A stretch of DNA of 64,000 nt from Bathymodiolus brooksi (GCA_963680875.1 OY804584.1:97298031-97362030); one strand, 5' to 3'; shown: positions 1 to 10,574, counted from the first letter of the stretch. Notes: generated from the letters alone by a model not told the origin. Numbers and translations are program-made.

Positions 1-465
1 TAAAGACAGGTTAGCTCGAAATCAGAATAATGGGCGTGAATGGGGTTACGTGGACGGCTGTTTCAGTCTTTCAGCACTATGCAAATCAACCAAGGGTGTT
101 GGACTAGTACAATGTGCACATCATTGTCATCTCATTGAATGTAGCATGTTCTTGTGATGATATGCAACAGATATCTGAAAAATTTCGTTAAAGGTACTGC
201 CAATTTTACCTTTTAATTTGATAATACCTTATATTACCTTTGTTTTTTTGTAGTAATTAGTCGTGTAATCCTGGCTCTAGAGATGTTGGAGTTTTGCATG
301 ATAGTTATTCCGCCTTCCCTCGACATCTTGAATAATAATTGATACCCTGAAATAGCGCTGAAGCTGGAAGCTACTTAACCCAGGGTTTCTAGTGGTCAAG
401 TCGAAATCTTTACGATGGCCAACATAACTTCATTAACCGGTAGAGAACAACGGATGTGTTCCCTT
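1..465. other. Stretch with no recognised feature
   Basis: I see no open frame, tandem repeat or recognisable element here. The stretch lies beyond the 3' end of the minus-strand gene. Confidence 0.5.
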
Positions 466-690
466 TGTCGTATTCACAATAAAGACAGATAATGGATAAA
501 CAATGATCCACAAAACACTACTGAAAACTAAAGATTGAGTAACACGAACCCCACTAAAAACCGATGGTGAACTCTGGTACTCCGTAGGAGAAGGCAGTCC
601 CTTCCCCACTAGTTACACCGGTCGAGTTCATATTGCTACAAACCCGGTGATAAGTCATGAATGAGGAAAAGGGAGGATTGTCCCACTTTT
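466..690 (-). mobile_element. Dispersed mussel-type repeat, inverted copy
   Basis: This is a diverged copy of the dispersed element that recurs through the window. Read on the minus strand, it has the segment about a pair of adjacent motifs (a GGAGCAGGAACT-like block, then a GTTCGTGTTGCT-like block) followed by an arm ending near TTTGTAGATCATTGTTTG. The best single-copy reference in this window is 10575-10775. With the opposite-strand copy at 1435-1600 it forms an inverted pair around about 750 bp of other DNA. No coding capacity is visible. Confidence 0.6.
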
Positions 691-1199
691 ATTTTTTTTC
701 ACTATTATCGACATACCGTGATAAATATATATTTCCTTCAATCTAGAGAAGAGTCAAAGTATATGTTTACAAATTAAGAAAATACCAAAAATGCATTTTC
801 ACATGTGTTTGGCACTTTGACCAAAACAAATTATAATATTTTGTTCTCCGATGGGACCTTGGGTGGTCCGCTAGTTATTCGATGCGAAACATATACACAA
901 CTCACCAGTAATACGAGACGTAAACGAGTGCCTTAGGCATGGCGAATGTCACGCTATTTGCACATAAAAGACAACTTGCAACAGCACTAATGGTCAAAAG
1001 TTTATTAACAGGGGTTGTTGATGGCCCGTTACATGGAAAAAGGTTCCGACCCCATCCATTATATTCTAACTGAGAATGGGATATTTGGTTTTGCTTTCGT
1101 TTAACCCCAAGCTAGAAAAATAAGCAGTCATGGATATGTGTGTCGTTGAACTGTTGAAACGCTTTGATATTTTATTTTAAATTTTATTCCTGCGACTGT
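691..1199. other. Spacer between inverted repeat arms, nothing recognised
   Basis: No gene-like frame or repeat is recognised between the two oppositely oriented copies of the dispersed element. Confidence 0.4.
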
Positions 1200-1325
1200 C
1201 TAAACTTGTGTCCATAGGCCCACGACAGTGCCACCTTATAACATACATGATGCATTGCTTTTAAACTTGTTATGGTCACGAAAATATCTGAAATACTTGA
1301 CATTAAACAACAATCAATCAATCAA
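1200..1325 (+). mobile_element. SINE-like 3' end with CAAT tail
   Basis: The end of this stretch reads as a diverged version of the SINE 3' region seen elsewhere in the window (a CACGA..ATA.CTGAAATA..TTGA..TTAAACA pattern) and finishes in a short (AATC)n tail near 1310-1325. The 5' limit is not clear and no target duplication was found. Confidence 0.4.
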
Positions 1326-1434
1326 TATAAGGACATCCTCTCGAGACATTATAAATGGTATCTCCCTAAAAATATATTAGGAGCAAAAATACGATCATTA
1401 CATAATAACTTTATTTTCACAATTTAGACCCGGT

Positions 1435-1600
1435 TTTATCGTTCGTGTAGCTCAATTTTTAGTTTTCTGTGTAGTGTTTTGTAGATTATTGTTTGTCCTT
1501 TTGTTCATTTTTTGTGGACATTGTATTGTATGTCCTTCTTTGATTTACGTCTTCTGATTACCCCTTTGGTATCTTTCAATCTTTTCTTACACCCATATAA
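1435..1600 (+). mobile_element. Dispersed mussel-type repeat, forward arm
   Basis: Plus-strand arm of the dispersed element: GTTCGTGTAGCTCAA, then TTTGTAGATTATTGTTTGTC, then TGATTACCCCTTTGGTATCT. It matches the arms at 10640-10775 and 17340-17480 over its length. It lies just beyond the 3' end of the coding gene. Confidence 0.65.
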
Positions 1601-1737
1601 GGATTAATGGCTACAAATAAATGAACAATTACTTAAATCAAACATAATACAATATGTCCGTTAACACTTTTGTCTATATGCAGTTTTCAAAACTTTAAAT
1701 AGCCGATGTTTGATATTTTAATCAAGTAATGAAATGG

Positions 1738-1800
1738 AAAAAAAACAAAACAAAAAACAAATACTACACTGTAGGAACAATTTCAAAATTAAATATGAAA
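1738..1800. repeat. Short dispersed repeat (CTACACTGT..GGAAC type)
   Basis: An A-rich stretch is followed by ACTACACTGTAGGAACAATT. Similar text occurs at 11078-11172 and 24975-25030, so this is a small dispersed family of unknown kind. Confidence 0.45.
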
Positions 1801-1912
1801 ATCGTTGATATAAATATAATTTAATTATCATAGATATACATTGTATGTCTTTATTCACTTTTATAATTATAACATGAAATGGCTTCAAAAAAGAAAATAC
1901 GGATATAGCTGT

Positions 1913-1918
1913 TTTATT
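1913..1918 (-). terminator. Possible polyadenylation signal of the claudin-like gene
   Basis: On the minus strand this reads AATAAA, about 260 nt past the stop codon of the last exon. A second AATAAA lies at 1850-1855. Neither was tested and both are common words in AT-rich DNA. Confidence 0.25.
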
Positions 1919-2063
1919 AGCCCTCAAAGTTGCATTATAAAGCGAACGGAAAACATCCATATACCAAATTTCACAGTTGTATATACGTATAGGATGGACT
2001 AAAGAATACATTACAAATACAATCAATAGTCACTGAAATAATTTCACAGATTTATAGGAACGG

Positions 2064-2160
2064 TACGTAGCTTGAGGTTATTTTTGAACATTTCGTCTAA
2101 TTTTAGCAGAAACAACACTTGACCAGTGGTATTATATTTTTGTGGCTTCAGATTTATCTG
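2064..2160 (-). repeat. Degenerate tandem copy of the gene's C-terminal coding end
   Basis: This 97-bp stretch is a diverged copy of the adjacent 2161-2257, which holds the last codons and stop of exon 3. Read on the minus strand it still encodes VVSAKIRRNVQK followed by TAA at 2078-2080; the real end reads VVSAKFRKKVKK followed by TAA at 2175-2177. The copy lies in the presumed 3' UTR, so it is not translated unless the real stop is bypassed. Both copies begin with TACGTAGCTT at the same phase, which fixes the period at 97 bp. Confidence 0.75.
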
Positions 2161-2174
2161 TACGTAGCTTTCTG

Positions 2175-3508
2175 TTATTTTTTAACTTTTTTTCTAAATT
2201 TAGCAGAAACAACTCTGGACTGAGTGGTTTTGGTTTTTTGTGGTTTTTCACCCTCCTCTTCATCCTCATCAACAACATCATTAATTACGGTTTCTTGGAT
2301 CAAGTGGTCAAACTGTAACTCTGAAGCTCCAGTTGCAGCCATTTCTTCTTCCTTTTCTTCTAACATATATTCTTTAAAAAAGTGTGGTAGTTCTTTGTTA
2401 CCTTTTGTTCTTTGTTGTTTCTTCTTTCGTTTTGTTTTGGATTCTAATGTTATTATATCTTCTTGTATTGTATGGCTTTCTTTTAATTCTTTGGTAGGTT
2501 CGTCCACAGGTTTGTCCATATTCTGTTTATTTTCATCCGTAATGCTTTCCTCGGTCTTCATTCCTTTCGATGGATCACCGGAAGTGTCCATTATTGTGAC
2601 GCCTGTGTCATCAATTATTTCTGACGTAATTGGTTCATTTTCTCTCGGGATTTTACTTCTCTTTTTCTTTTTCTTCTTCTTCTTTATACTTAAGCTATAA
2701 CGCTCGTCTTTCTTACTTTTGATTGAAAGTGCCACATCTGTAACTTCATTTTCCTGCATATGTATATCGCTTGTGTTATTTATATCAATATGCAGATTAG
2801 AGGAAGCAGAATTAGAGGCGACATTTGTATCCGGTGATTTCAAGTCTGTTGTAGTATCCATGTTGAGTGCTATTTCTTCTTCATCCTGTACGATATTGTC
2901 ATACGCTTTTGCTGAGTCTAGTAATAACACACACGCACCATTGTCGTCTTCACGTTCAGTCTGTTCGATAGGGTGATCTATCATTTCTTTAGTCTCATTT
3001 TCAAACGTTAAATTCATCGAAACCGGCATCGCTCCTGTTTCCTTGTCGGTTTTTTCTACAATTTTCTGCTCGTCTGTTGTTTCTTGTGAATTCTTCAAGT
3101 TGGGCGTCGTTTTTGTTTTCTTTTTCTTCTTCTTTTTCTCCTTCTTGTGTTTTCTATTGAGAATCTTATCAATAAGTGGTGAACGAGTATTTTTGCTTCC
3201 AATGTCGTTATCGTCGAAAATTCGTGAGTGATAAGTGGGACATCTATCTTTAATAAATGTGGGTTCAGGTGCCAAACTGGGCAAAACTGGTGGCCAAATA
3301 GGTTCTGTTCTATCCCAACGCTTTTGTCTGTTGTCTGGAGGAGTGTTTAATTGCTTCCTTGTCTTGATGCCGTCTATGACATAAAATGGCGTGAGAAGTA
3401 CACATAACACACAAGAAACAAGTCCTAAATATCCACTGTAACTAAGCTTAGTGTCGTCCGACATGTCACTACGTATTATTGTGAATGTGGTCAACGAGAT
3501 GAGTATAC
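2175..3508 (-). CDS. Claudin/PMP22-like tetraspan protein, exon 3 (TM3 end, TM4, long charged tail)
   Basis: Last coding exon of a minus-strand gene; the stop TAA is at 2175-2177. The acceptor is a T-rich tract ending TATAG just above 3508. The first two bases (GT) complete a glycine codon begun in exon 2, so the frame joins exactly. It supplies residues 122-565: the end of helix 3 (to about residue 132), a short loop, helix 4 (about 147-167, YLGLVSCVLCVLLTPFYVID), then a tail of about 398 residues. The tail is low-complexity and charged, with three lysine-rich blocks (up to eight K in a row), many D/E runs and an acidic stretch near the end, and finishes RKKVKK. Claudins normally have short tails, often ending in a PDZ ligand; no such ligand is seen here. 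The tail matches no domain I recognise; a cytoskeletal or scaffold contact is only a guess. Helix order and exon joins make the gene call firm; the function is not known. Confidence 0.85.
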
Positions 3509-3710
3509 CTATAAAAAACAAAAAATAAAATAGTTATATATTTTTTTATTATGTCTAAGAATAAAAACGTAGATATCTGAATCATTTCATGTCACAACGT
3601 ATTATTGTGAATGTGGTCAACGAGATGAGTATACATGTAAACAAACAAACAATAAAATAGTTATATATTTTATTATATTTAGGGAAAAAACGTAGATATC
3701 TTAATCATTT
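3462..3710 (-). repeat. Tandem duplication of the exon 3 splice edge (copies 1 and 2)
   Basis: A 126-bp unit starts at 3462 and repeats at 3588. Copy 1 contains the real start of exon 3 and its acceptor. Copy 2 (3588-3710) keeps the first coding bases of exon 3 but not the splice site: where copy 1 has AG before GTATACTC, copy 2 has AT. Copies 3 and 4 lie at 4312-4435 and at 4436-4460 plus 10159-10260. So a segment spanning intron end and exon start was multiplied inside intron 2, and only one copy kept a usable AG. Confidence 0.8.
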
Positions 3711-3714
3711 CATG

Positions 3715-4311
3715 TCAATATATTTCTGCATACAGTGCGTATTAATCTCTTACTGTATTAGTAAGAACTGGTTTTCATAATACGGGGGTGTTTACAGAAC
3801 TCTGAGAAGAATTCAGTATTGAGACTAGGCAGTAACCGTATCCAGCAGACCCACGAGCTTATTGTGAAGTCTAATTTTCAGTTACATCAATACCTTTATA
3901 GTATAAAGAATATACTAAAGTAGTCATCAGTATTATACGTAGCATGTTTGTACATATACCTATTTATTTCCTCGTCATTATATATAATGTATGTATATGT
4001 ACAATTCAGTTTGTAATTTTTTAAATGTTTTTCATAGATTGGTAGAGACTTTCCAGTGACCTTTGACAGTTAAATATTAGTGAAACATAAAGTTGTGTAA
4101 AATTAACTTATTTATAATATGATGTTGTTTGTTGTCTTTTAATACAATAGAAATGGTCACTGCGCCAGTCAATCTTCAATTGTGTTTGTGTTTTATTTAT
4201 TAACAAGTATAGGTACATAATTAACGCAAATGCTTGCTTTTCGTCGTATATAGAATATTACAGCTAACAGTACATAAATACTTTATGTTCGTTTGAACAA
4301 CGTGAATTATA
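3715..4311. other. Intron 2 sequence, nothing recognised
   Basis: About 600 bp of AT-rich intron between copies 2 and 3 of the duplicated exon edge. No gene or element is recognised. Confidence 0.5.
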
Positions 4312-4460
4312 ACATAACTACGTATTATTGTGTATGTGGTCAACGAGATGAGTATACATATAAAAAACAAAAAATAAAATAGTTATATAATTTTTATTAT
4401 GTCTAAGAATAAAAACATAGATATCTTAATCATTTCATGTCACAACGTATTATTGTGAAT
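4312..4460 (-). repeat. Duplicated exon 3 edge, copy 3 and first part of copy 4
   Basis: Copy 3 runs about 4312-4435 and has AT in place of the acceptor AG. Copy 4 begins at 4436 (CATGTCACAACGTATTATTG) and is cut at 4460 by the LINE. Its continuation, from GTGGTCAACGAGATGAG onward, is at 10159-10260. Confidence 0.8.
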
Positions 4461-4701
4461 TTTTTTTAGTTTAAACATATTTTATTTGCTCAAATGTGCA
4501 AAAAGGATAAGACACAAGTTAAACAAACTTATGAAGTCTTCTCCTATATACAATAAGTTACAATATTATTTGATAGAGCATGCATGTATAAAATATTTCT
4601 TACATTAATATGTGTAGATTGAACTAAAACAGAGAATGAAGAAAGGAATGAGAGAGAGGGTTAGTGGTGGTGATGTGTGCGATTGTTGTTTTGGTGAACA
4701 A

Positions 4702-7700
4702 CTAGACAATAAGAAACCTTTCAGACCTCTTTATATATTCAAACACATGCTTAAAAATAATTTCGTTCTGTTCATACGGGAGTGTAGGATTACCACAGGT
4801 CAAAGTGTAAGGTCTAAAGCACAATAATTAGGTAGCCAGTTGAGATTTTGAAACAATGTATGTCTTATATTTGAATAATGGGAACAATCGAAGAAGAAAT
4901 GATAGGAGTCTTCGCGATTGGCACCACAACGACAAGACGGATCTGAGACTATATTTACTTGGAACAAATCGTAATTCAAAAAAGAAGCAAAACATCGAAG
5001 CTGGGTTAAAATAATATTCAGTTTTCGAGGTCCAATTTCGTAATGTTTAGGAACTTGGCTAATATCTTTCCGCTTTCTTAATTCAGCTTTACATTTTGCA
5101 ATAGAATCCACATTTCGAAGAGATGGATCTAAGCTATTCCATTGACGTATAGTTGAAGGAATAAATGAATCATAAGTATTCGATAGTCTACAAAATGGCA
5201 TTATAATATCACTTCCATTACGCAATGGATAAACGGTTGTACTTTGAATTGATGGTGGAATTAAGTCACAAAGATACATGGGTGCATTATTATTTTGTAT
5301 GTTATAAAACATTTGTAATTTTCTCCTTTTTCTTCTTTCTGCCAATGATTCCCAGCCTAATTCTTTATAAATTAAAATTGAACTAGCAAATATTGGAAGA
5401 CCAGTAACGATTCTAGCAGCCTCAAGTTGCAAATGGTCAAGCTTATTAGAATTCCCTACCCCACAATTATCCCATACTTCACAAGCATATTCAAAAATTG
5501 GTCTGATATAAACTAAATATAATTTCTCTAGATTTTTCCGAGAAAGTTTATATTTTAACTTTCGAAGAACATTCAGGTGTTTGTAAATACTTAACAATAT
5601 ATTTTCGACATGTATATTCCATTTAGCATCGCTGCTAAATGTAACTCCCAAATGTTTGTGAGAATTTGTAATAGGAATAGTTCTTTCATTAAATGTAAAA
5701 TTGAATTCTGGAATATCCGTATTTGAAAATAGCATAATTTCTGTTTTATCTGAGTTAAAAGTCATCAACCATTTCTTTGACCATTCATCCAGCTCTTTCA
5801 AATCGTGAGCAATCACAGTTTTTATCTGTAATTCATCACGGTTGGAATAGCTGAAGGAAGTGTCATCTGCGAAAAGTCGGGTAAGAGAGATTAACTTCTC
5901 AGCAATATCGTTGATATACATTTTAAATAATAGAGGTCCTAGTACTGATCCTTGGGGTACACCAGCTGAAACATTGCAAAGTGAAGAAGACGACTTGTTT
6001 ATTAATACTCTCTGTTGTCGATCTTGCAGGTAACTAGAGAACCAATTTAATAAATTACTATCCACACCGTATGATTTAATTTTATGTATCAACCCTTTAT
6101 GCCAAACTTTATCAAATGCTTTAGAAAAGTCACAGAATACAAAACAGCTAATTTCCTTTTTTTCTAGTGAATTTAAAATGCAGTTATACATTTCTAATAG
6201 TTGGTGTACTGTTGATTATTTTGGGGGAAAACCAGATTGATATTCATAAATTAACTTTGTTTCTTTGTAGATGGTTAAATACATATTTGTAGATAACTCG
6301 TTCCATTATTTTTCCAACACAACTTATGAGAGATATAGGTCTATAATTAGACGGTAATGACTTGTCACCTTTTCTAAAAATAGCAATCACATGTGCAATC
6401 TTCCAGCTGGTTGGATATTTACATTGTAGAAGAGATTTATTAAAAAATATTTGGAGAGGGGCTGCTATTTTTTCAGGACAGATTTTTAACATTTTGTGAC
6501 TTATTATATCTGGCCCCGATGCCTTATTAGGATTTATTATTTTAATAATATCAACAATCTCCTCTGTGGTAATGACTATATCTCGTAGAAAATTGTCGGT
6601 CTTAAGTTCAATATCTGGAAGAGGAACGTTCGCATCTTCCAATGAAGAAATAAAACTAAAATATTTATTTAGTAATTCGCACTTCTCGTCGTCTCCGTAA
6701 ACTATCTCCTCTAGTCCTTCATCCTGAATTATATTTTGGAGAGGGGGTACATTACTACATCCTTTATTAGATTTAATTAACATCTTCATTATTTTCCAGT
6801 AATTTTTGGATTTGATATATTTTCTAAGATTATATTGTCTAAATTTTGTTCAAAATGTTCTTTAGCAATCTTATTTAAGTTATTAACTCTATTTCTCTGT
6901 TTCTTGTATTTGTCGATATCTGATTGTTTGCTATATTTTTTTACTGTCTTACGAATACGGTCTCGTTTTCTAATTTCTCTTCTGAGTTCACTATTAAACC
7001 ATGGTCGATCGCTATTACGTATTGTGACAATTTTGGTTGGAATGCATTCCCTTGCGACCCTGAGGAATGTCTCGGTGAAAGTATTACACATTTCATCAAC
7101 ATCCTGAGAGTCAGAAAGTAATGCATTCCAATCGACGGTATCTAGTTTGCTTGCAATTTTTTCATTGTCAGTTCGTTCATATAACCATACCTCCCTTTGA
7201 AATGATCTGGTTTGAAATTTAGGACATTCTATAAAAATTATTGATGCATCATGATCACTTATATCAGATGGGACTTTCAAAACATCCGAAAAAGAATAAT
7301 GTATAGAATCGCTTATTATAATAGGGTCAAGCAGCGTACTGCTGTGTTCCGTAACTCTCGTGGGCTTTTCAATAACATTCGTCAAATTAAACAAATTCAT
7401 TGTGTCAATCAATTTATTGTTATGAGAAGTAAATAAATCTGAATTCAGGTCACCTGTTAGTATTATGTTTTGATTAATCTGATAACCCATCCCTATAGCA
7501 TGATTAAGTCGTGTCCAGTAGTCGGCGTCTGTCCATTCAGGTCTATATGTACTACATAATAAAAACGTCGTACCCTTACCTTGTATTTCTACCCAGATGG
7601 ATTCATCAATGTGATTTTCGAGTTCATTTTTACGGATAACTGAAATATAATCTTTGAAGTAAATCAGAAGACCCCCGCCTGCATTGTTTCGATCTTTACG

Positions 7701-8066
7701 GATTATATGTTTTGAAAAGGAATCAATCTCAATATCATTATTACTGATGTTTGGATGTAAATGTGTTTCTGTTACAGCAATGATATCAAATTCGTCAGTG
7801 AAATTATTAAGAAAATCTAATTTGTTCCGCGCACTACGAATATTTATGTTACATATTGAAATGGAATTATCACTAACACTTGAATGATTTATTAATTCTG
7901 GACCTGGATTAACTTCAACATCACCAATGATCAGGATATATTGTAATACAAACAACAGAAAAATAATGTCTATATTAGGATTTAGGCTTTGAAGTAGAGA
8001 GAGCGAGACGACGAGAAATGTACATCGAAAATTAGTAAGTAGTATTTCTTGATAAGAATAGGAAAA
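4702..8066 (-). pseudogene. LINE ORF2: APE endonuclease plus reverse transcriptase, broken
   Basis: Read on the minus strand. The endonuclease (about 7870-7230) shows the expected stations in order: NINIRS, TETHL, a GGG loop, STYRP, GDLNSD, a PTR block, and SDISDH. The reverse transcriptase follows with YRPISL, QSGF, DFSKAFDKVWH, AGVPQGSVLGPLLF and FADD (5862-5873), so catalytic aspartates are still present. A Cys/His cluster (CRCG, EDS.HFFF.C) sits near the C-terminus. The frame is broken in at least four places: a frameshift near 6810 in an A run, a frameshift near 6245, a TAA just after QSGFPPK near 6215, and a frameshift near 4805. The last segment then runs to TAG at 4702-4704. No in-frame ATG lies between the upstream stop at 8067-8069 and the endonuclease. 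This copy cannot make a complete protein, but its motifs are little worn, so it is probably not very old. Confidence 0.88.
7899..7925 (-). other. 2A-like ribosome-skipping motif at the LINE ORF2 N-terminus
   Basis: The minus-strand frame reads GDVEVNPGP here, a full match to the 2A core (D-V/I-E-x-N-P-G-P). It directly follows a hydrophobic stretch (FLLFVLQYILII) and precedes the endonuclease domain by a short linker. 2A-like motifs at this place are known in APE-type LINEs of several animals, where they separate the N-terminal peptide from the enzyme during translation. Activity of this copy is untested. Confidence 0.8.
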
Positions 8067-8144
8067 TTAAACTTAAAAGGTCGACGGTTTCCTTTTATGC
8101 GTATATGAAATAGTCCGATGGCTGCCCTGTAGTCTTCTATACTA

Positions 8145-8330
8145 TTACCCATTAGGGTTTAATATTATACAATTCATTTTACAGGAACAGATCACCGAGT
8201 AATTTACAACTTGAACACCACGTGCACACACATCATCACATAATTGGATACATAATTTGAAAGAGAAAGATAGAGAAGGAAAACAAATAAACAGATTTAT
8301 AAAAATAATAAACATTAAACAAAAAGCCAT
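8145..8330 (-). CDS. Possible small secreted cysteine-rich peptide (weak)
   Basis: A 61-codon frame starts with ATG at 8330-8328 and stops at 8145-8147. The first 22 or so residues are strongly hydrophobic and signal-peptide-like (MAFCLMFIIFINLFICF). The remainder carries six cysteines spaced C-x3-C-x3-C-x12-C-x1-C-x3-C. That spacing fits no family I can name; it lacks the usual CS-alpha-beta order of defensins. It lies inside the 5' part of the LINE insertion and upstream of ORF2, so a chance frame in T-rich DNA is the main alternative. No promoter, intron or codon evidence supports it. Confidence 0.2.
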   Translation of the reverse strand: MAFCLMFIIFINLFICFPSLSFSFKLCIQLCDDVCARGVQVVNYSVICSCKMNCIILNPNG

Positions 8331-9544
8331 TTTCAAAAGTGAGGTATAAATGAAATTTATACAGAAATGGGGATTTATTCCATAATTACAGTTTAAAATG
8401 GGAAGAAAATGTCATTCGGGTAGACTGCTACAATTTATATCAGAAAAAAAAATAATCAAATCAATAATAATACAAAAAAAAAATGGAATTTTCGCAGGAA
8501 ACTCAAGTCTTGGTTAAAATTGAGAATTGTCTTATCGTCAGTTTGAGTTATAATTATAATACAATTATCATATTGTTGTTATAGTATAAAAACCTCATTC
8601 TATGAAAATGACTTGACAATTTTACATATAAACCTTGGAGTGATAAGACATCAGTCCTAACATCAACAGAAACTCATAATTACACAAATTAACATTTTTG
8701 GAACAAAATAATTAACCAGTAAATACACAAGCAATAATAAACTAATTTCTAATGAAACATATTTATAAAAAATAATGAAACAAGCTGACAGGTAAATTGT
8801 TCTACCGTAACAGTATATATAGAAAAAAGAAATCCGATCAATTCTGGCATATGTAACTACAGCTATCTTCATAATGGAAAAGTATAAATTTTTATAAATT
8901 CATCAATTAAGAAAAAAAAAATTATAAAGAGATTTATATAGTTTCGTTTTTTTTTTTATAGAATGTATCAACGATTGCGTTTCCCTTTAGGAGTAGCTAG
9001 ATTTAAAGTACGATTTTGAGAACTTCCCTAAATGTAACAATTTCTATTGGCTAAGTATGATGTCCTTGATATTTATTGAGGCCATCATATGGTATTAAAG
9101 GAGAAGAAGAAAAAATATGCCTATTTCAAAACACTTCACCAGAAATCTTCTATTTTACACAAGAGACCTGTCCGTATTTACGAATTTCAGTATGTACATC
9201 AACAATAATAGTTAATAATATATATGTGAAAAATATTAGTAACAGTTTTTCAACATAAATGTAAATGTATAACCAGTAATAATAATAAAAACAATCAATA
9301 AATCAGAGACATTTATCATTTTAGCATATGACATATGGTTACCTCTATAATTGGAAGGTGCAACAATCAAATTTATATAATCTTGTTATCTAAGAATATA
9401 TCAACAAAACTATATCTCTTAAGGGGCAGTGGGTTGATTGTACACCTTTGAGAAAGTCCCTATACTGTCTCATTAGACATGTATACATAATTTCTATTGG
9501 GCAGGTAGTATTTACTGGGGCCATACTGGGCATTGTACATACAT
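8331..9544. other. 5' region of the LINE insertion, no ORF1 recognised
   Basis: AT-rich DNA between the ORF2 upstream region and a nested SINE. Only short frames occur. Two related stretches, 9041-9090 and 9491-9540 (AATTTCTATTGG, then a GGCCAT.. block), suggest a weak internal duplication. ORF1 is either absent, decayed or outside my recognition. Confidence 0.5.
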
Positions 9545-9690
9545 ATACAAATGTGTATAAGTATAAAGCTTGTCAGCCACTTGCGGCTGGTCGGTGGATT
9601 TCTCCAGATACTCCGGCCTCCTCCACCAATTAACTGACATCCACGATACAACTGAACTATTGTCGAAAGTGGTGATAAACACAACAACCC
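9545..9690 (+). mobile_element. SINE, partial copy nested in the LINE
   Basis: The sequence shares the central and 3' parts of the SINE family (GTCAGCCACTTGCGG, GGTCGGTGGATTTCTCC, CCTCCACCAATTAACTGAC, GAACTATTGTCGAAAGTGG). The tRNA-like head is not recognisable. It is opposite in direction to the LINE and lies inside it, so it is the younger insertion. Confidence 0.65.
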
Positions 9691-10158
9691 CATATATACA
9701 TGCAAATACTACATACAATGCTCATATAACTAAGCACATTATCAGAAGTCTTATGTTTTCACAAGAAGCATATGCGAATTTATTAATTATGGTTTTTTTA
9801 GACCATAAGACCGACATTTCTTGACCAGACTTTCCACTGTAATATATTGGATATTAACATGATTGTAAGAGAGCGAGAGAGAAAAAAAAATGGGCATTAC
9901 ACAAGTGATGATTGTTTTACAGTGACAATTTAACATAATAAAAAAAAGAACCACACACAAACACAATTAAACGTTAGTCCTGGTTATGATCGGTTGGATC
10001 AGAGTCTAAACGACAGATTCAGTTTCGGGACGCGGATGCTCAGGGCTCCTAGCTAAGACAGGTGGACTATCTTGACTATTTCGCATGGATTGACGATGAG
10101 ACCTACACTCGAGAGATGCAATGTCATCAAAGTTTGTGACTATTTCCTTTTTGTGAAT

Positions 10159-10260
10159 GTGGTCAACGAGATGAGTATACATGTAAACAAACAAACAAAC
10201 AATAAAATAGTTATATATTTTTTATATTATGTCTAAGAATAAAACCGTAGATATCTAATT
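10159..10260 (-). repeat. Duplicated exon 3 edge, rest of copy 4
   Basis: Continuation of the copy interrupted at 4460 by the LINE. It has ACAT where the working copy has the acceptor AG, so it should not splice. Confidence 0.8.
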
Positions 10261-10574
10261 CAGTGCGCATGACAAGTTTCTGGAAAAACCTTCATCAGGT
10301 ATGTTCAAAGTCAAAATATTTGAAAGCAAGTAAATTTAAAAGTCTCCAGGAGTGACCCCCCTCCCCCCTCCAACCTCACGTTGGTCCAAATGGCTCGCGG
10401 AATTGTAACCATTACTAGAATTCTGATAAATGACGTATTGCAATCGATTCCGGCGTAAAAACTATGTTCGGTCCATCTTTACTTCCTTTTGTTTTATCGG
10501 GAGTTCACGCTTTATTAATTATTTATGCATACTGGTGTCCAACACGATTTCAGTGACATATGATGTTTGACAGG
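10261..10574. repeat. Dispersed repeat fragment (TTCATCAGGT type)
   Basis: The block TTTCTGGAAAAACCTTCATC followed by AGGT..CAAAGTCAAAA resembles 19665-19740, next to the 29-bp array. The remainder to exon 2 side shows nothing recognisable. Confidence 0.4.

Larger units (their letters stand above)
4461..10150 (-). mobile_element. Non-LTR retrotransposon (LINE), Jockey/CR1-like, about 5.69 kb
   Basis: The insertion is bounded by an 8-bp direct duplication, TTGTGAAT at 4453-4460 and again at 10151-10158, and it splits copy 4 of a known local repeat, so both ends are well defined. On the minus strand the 3' end is a short A run next to the target site, as expected for target-primed insertion. 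ORF2 lies at 4702-8066. The roughly 2.1 kb at the 5' side (8067-10150) has no recognisable ORF1 and contains a SINE at 9545-9690, which must have inserted later. The element lies in intron 2 in the same direction as the host gene. The clade is judged from motifs only (APE endonuclease, no RNase H seen, C-terminal CxC..H..C cluster); an RT tree would settle it. Confidence 0.85.

Noticed and set aside
2224..3231. Plus-strand serine/phenylalanine-rich frames
   Set aside because: They are shadows of the lysine-rich exon 3 on the minus strand.
4636..4827. Plus-strand 63-codon frame
   Set aside because: It is antisense to the C-terminal end of the LINE ORF2, whose minus-strand reading matches family motifs.
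9448..9824. Overlapping short frames on both strands
   Set aside because: They lie over a SINE copy and share no features of a gene.
10006..10194. Minus-strand 62-codon frame as LINE ORF1
   Set aside because: It starts outside the element, crosses the target duplication and shows no ORF1 motif; only the inner part could be element sequence.
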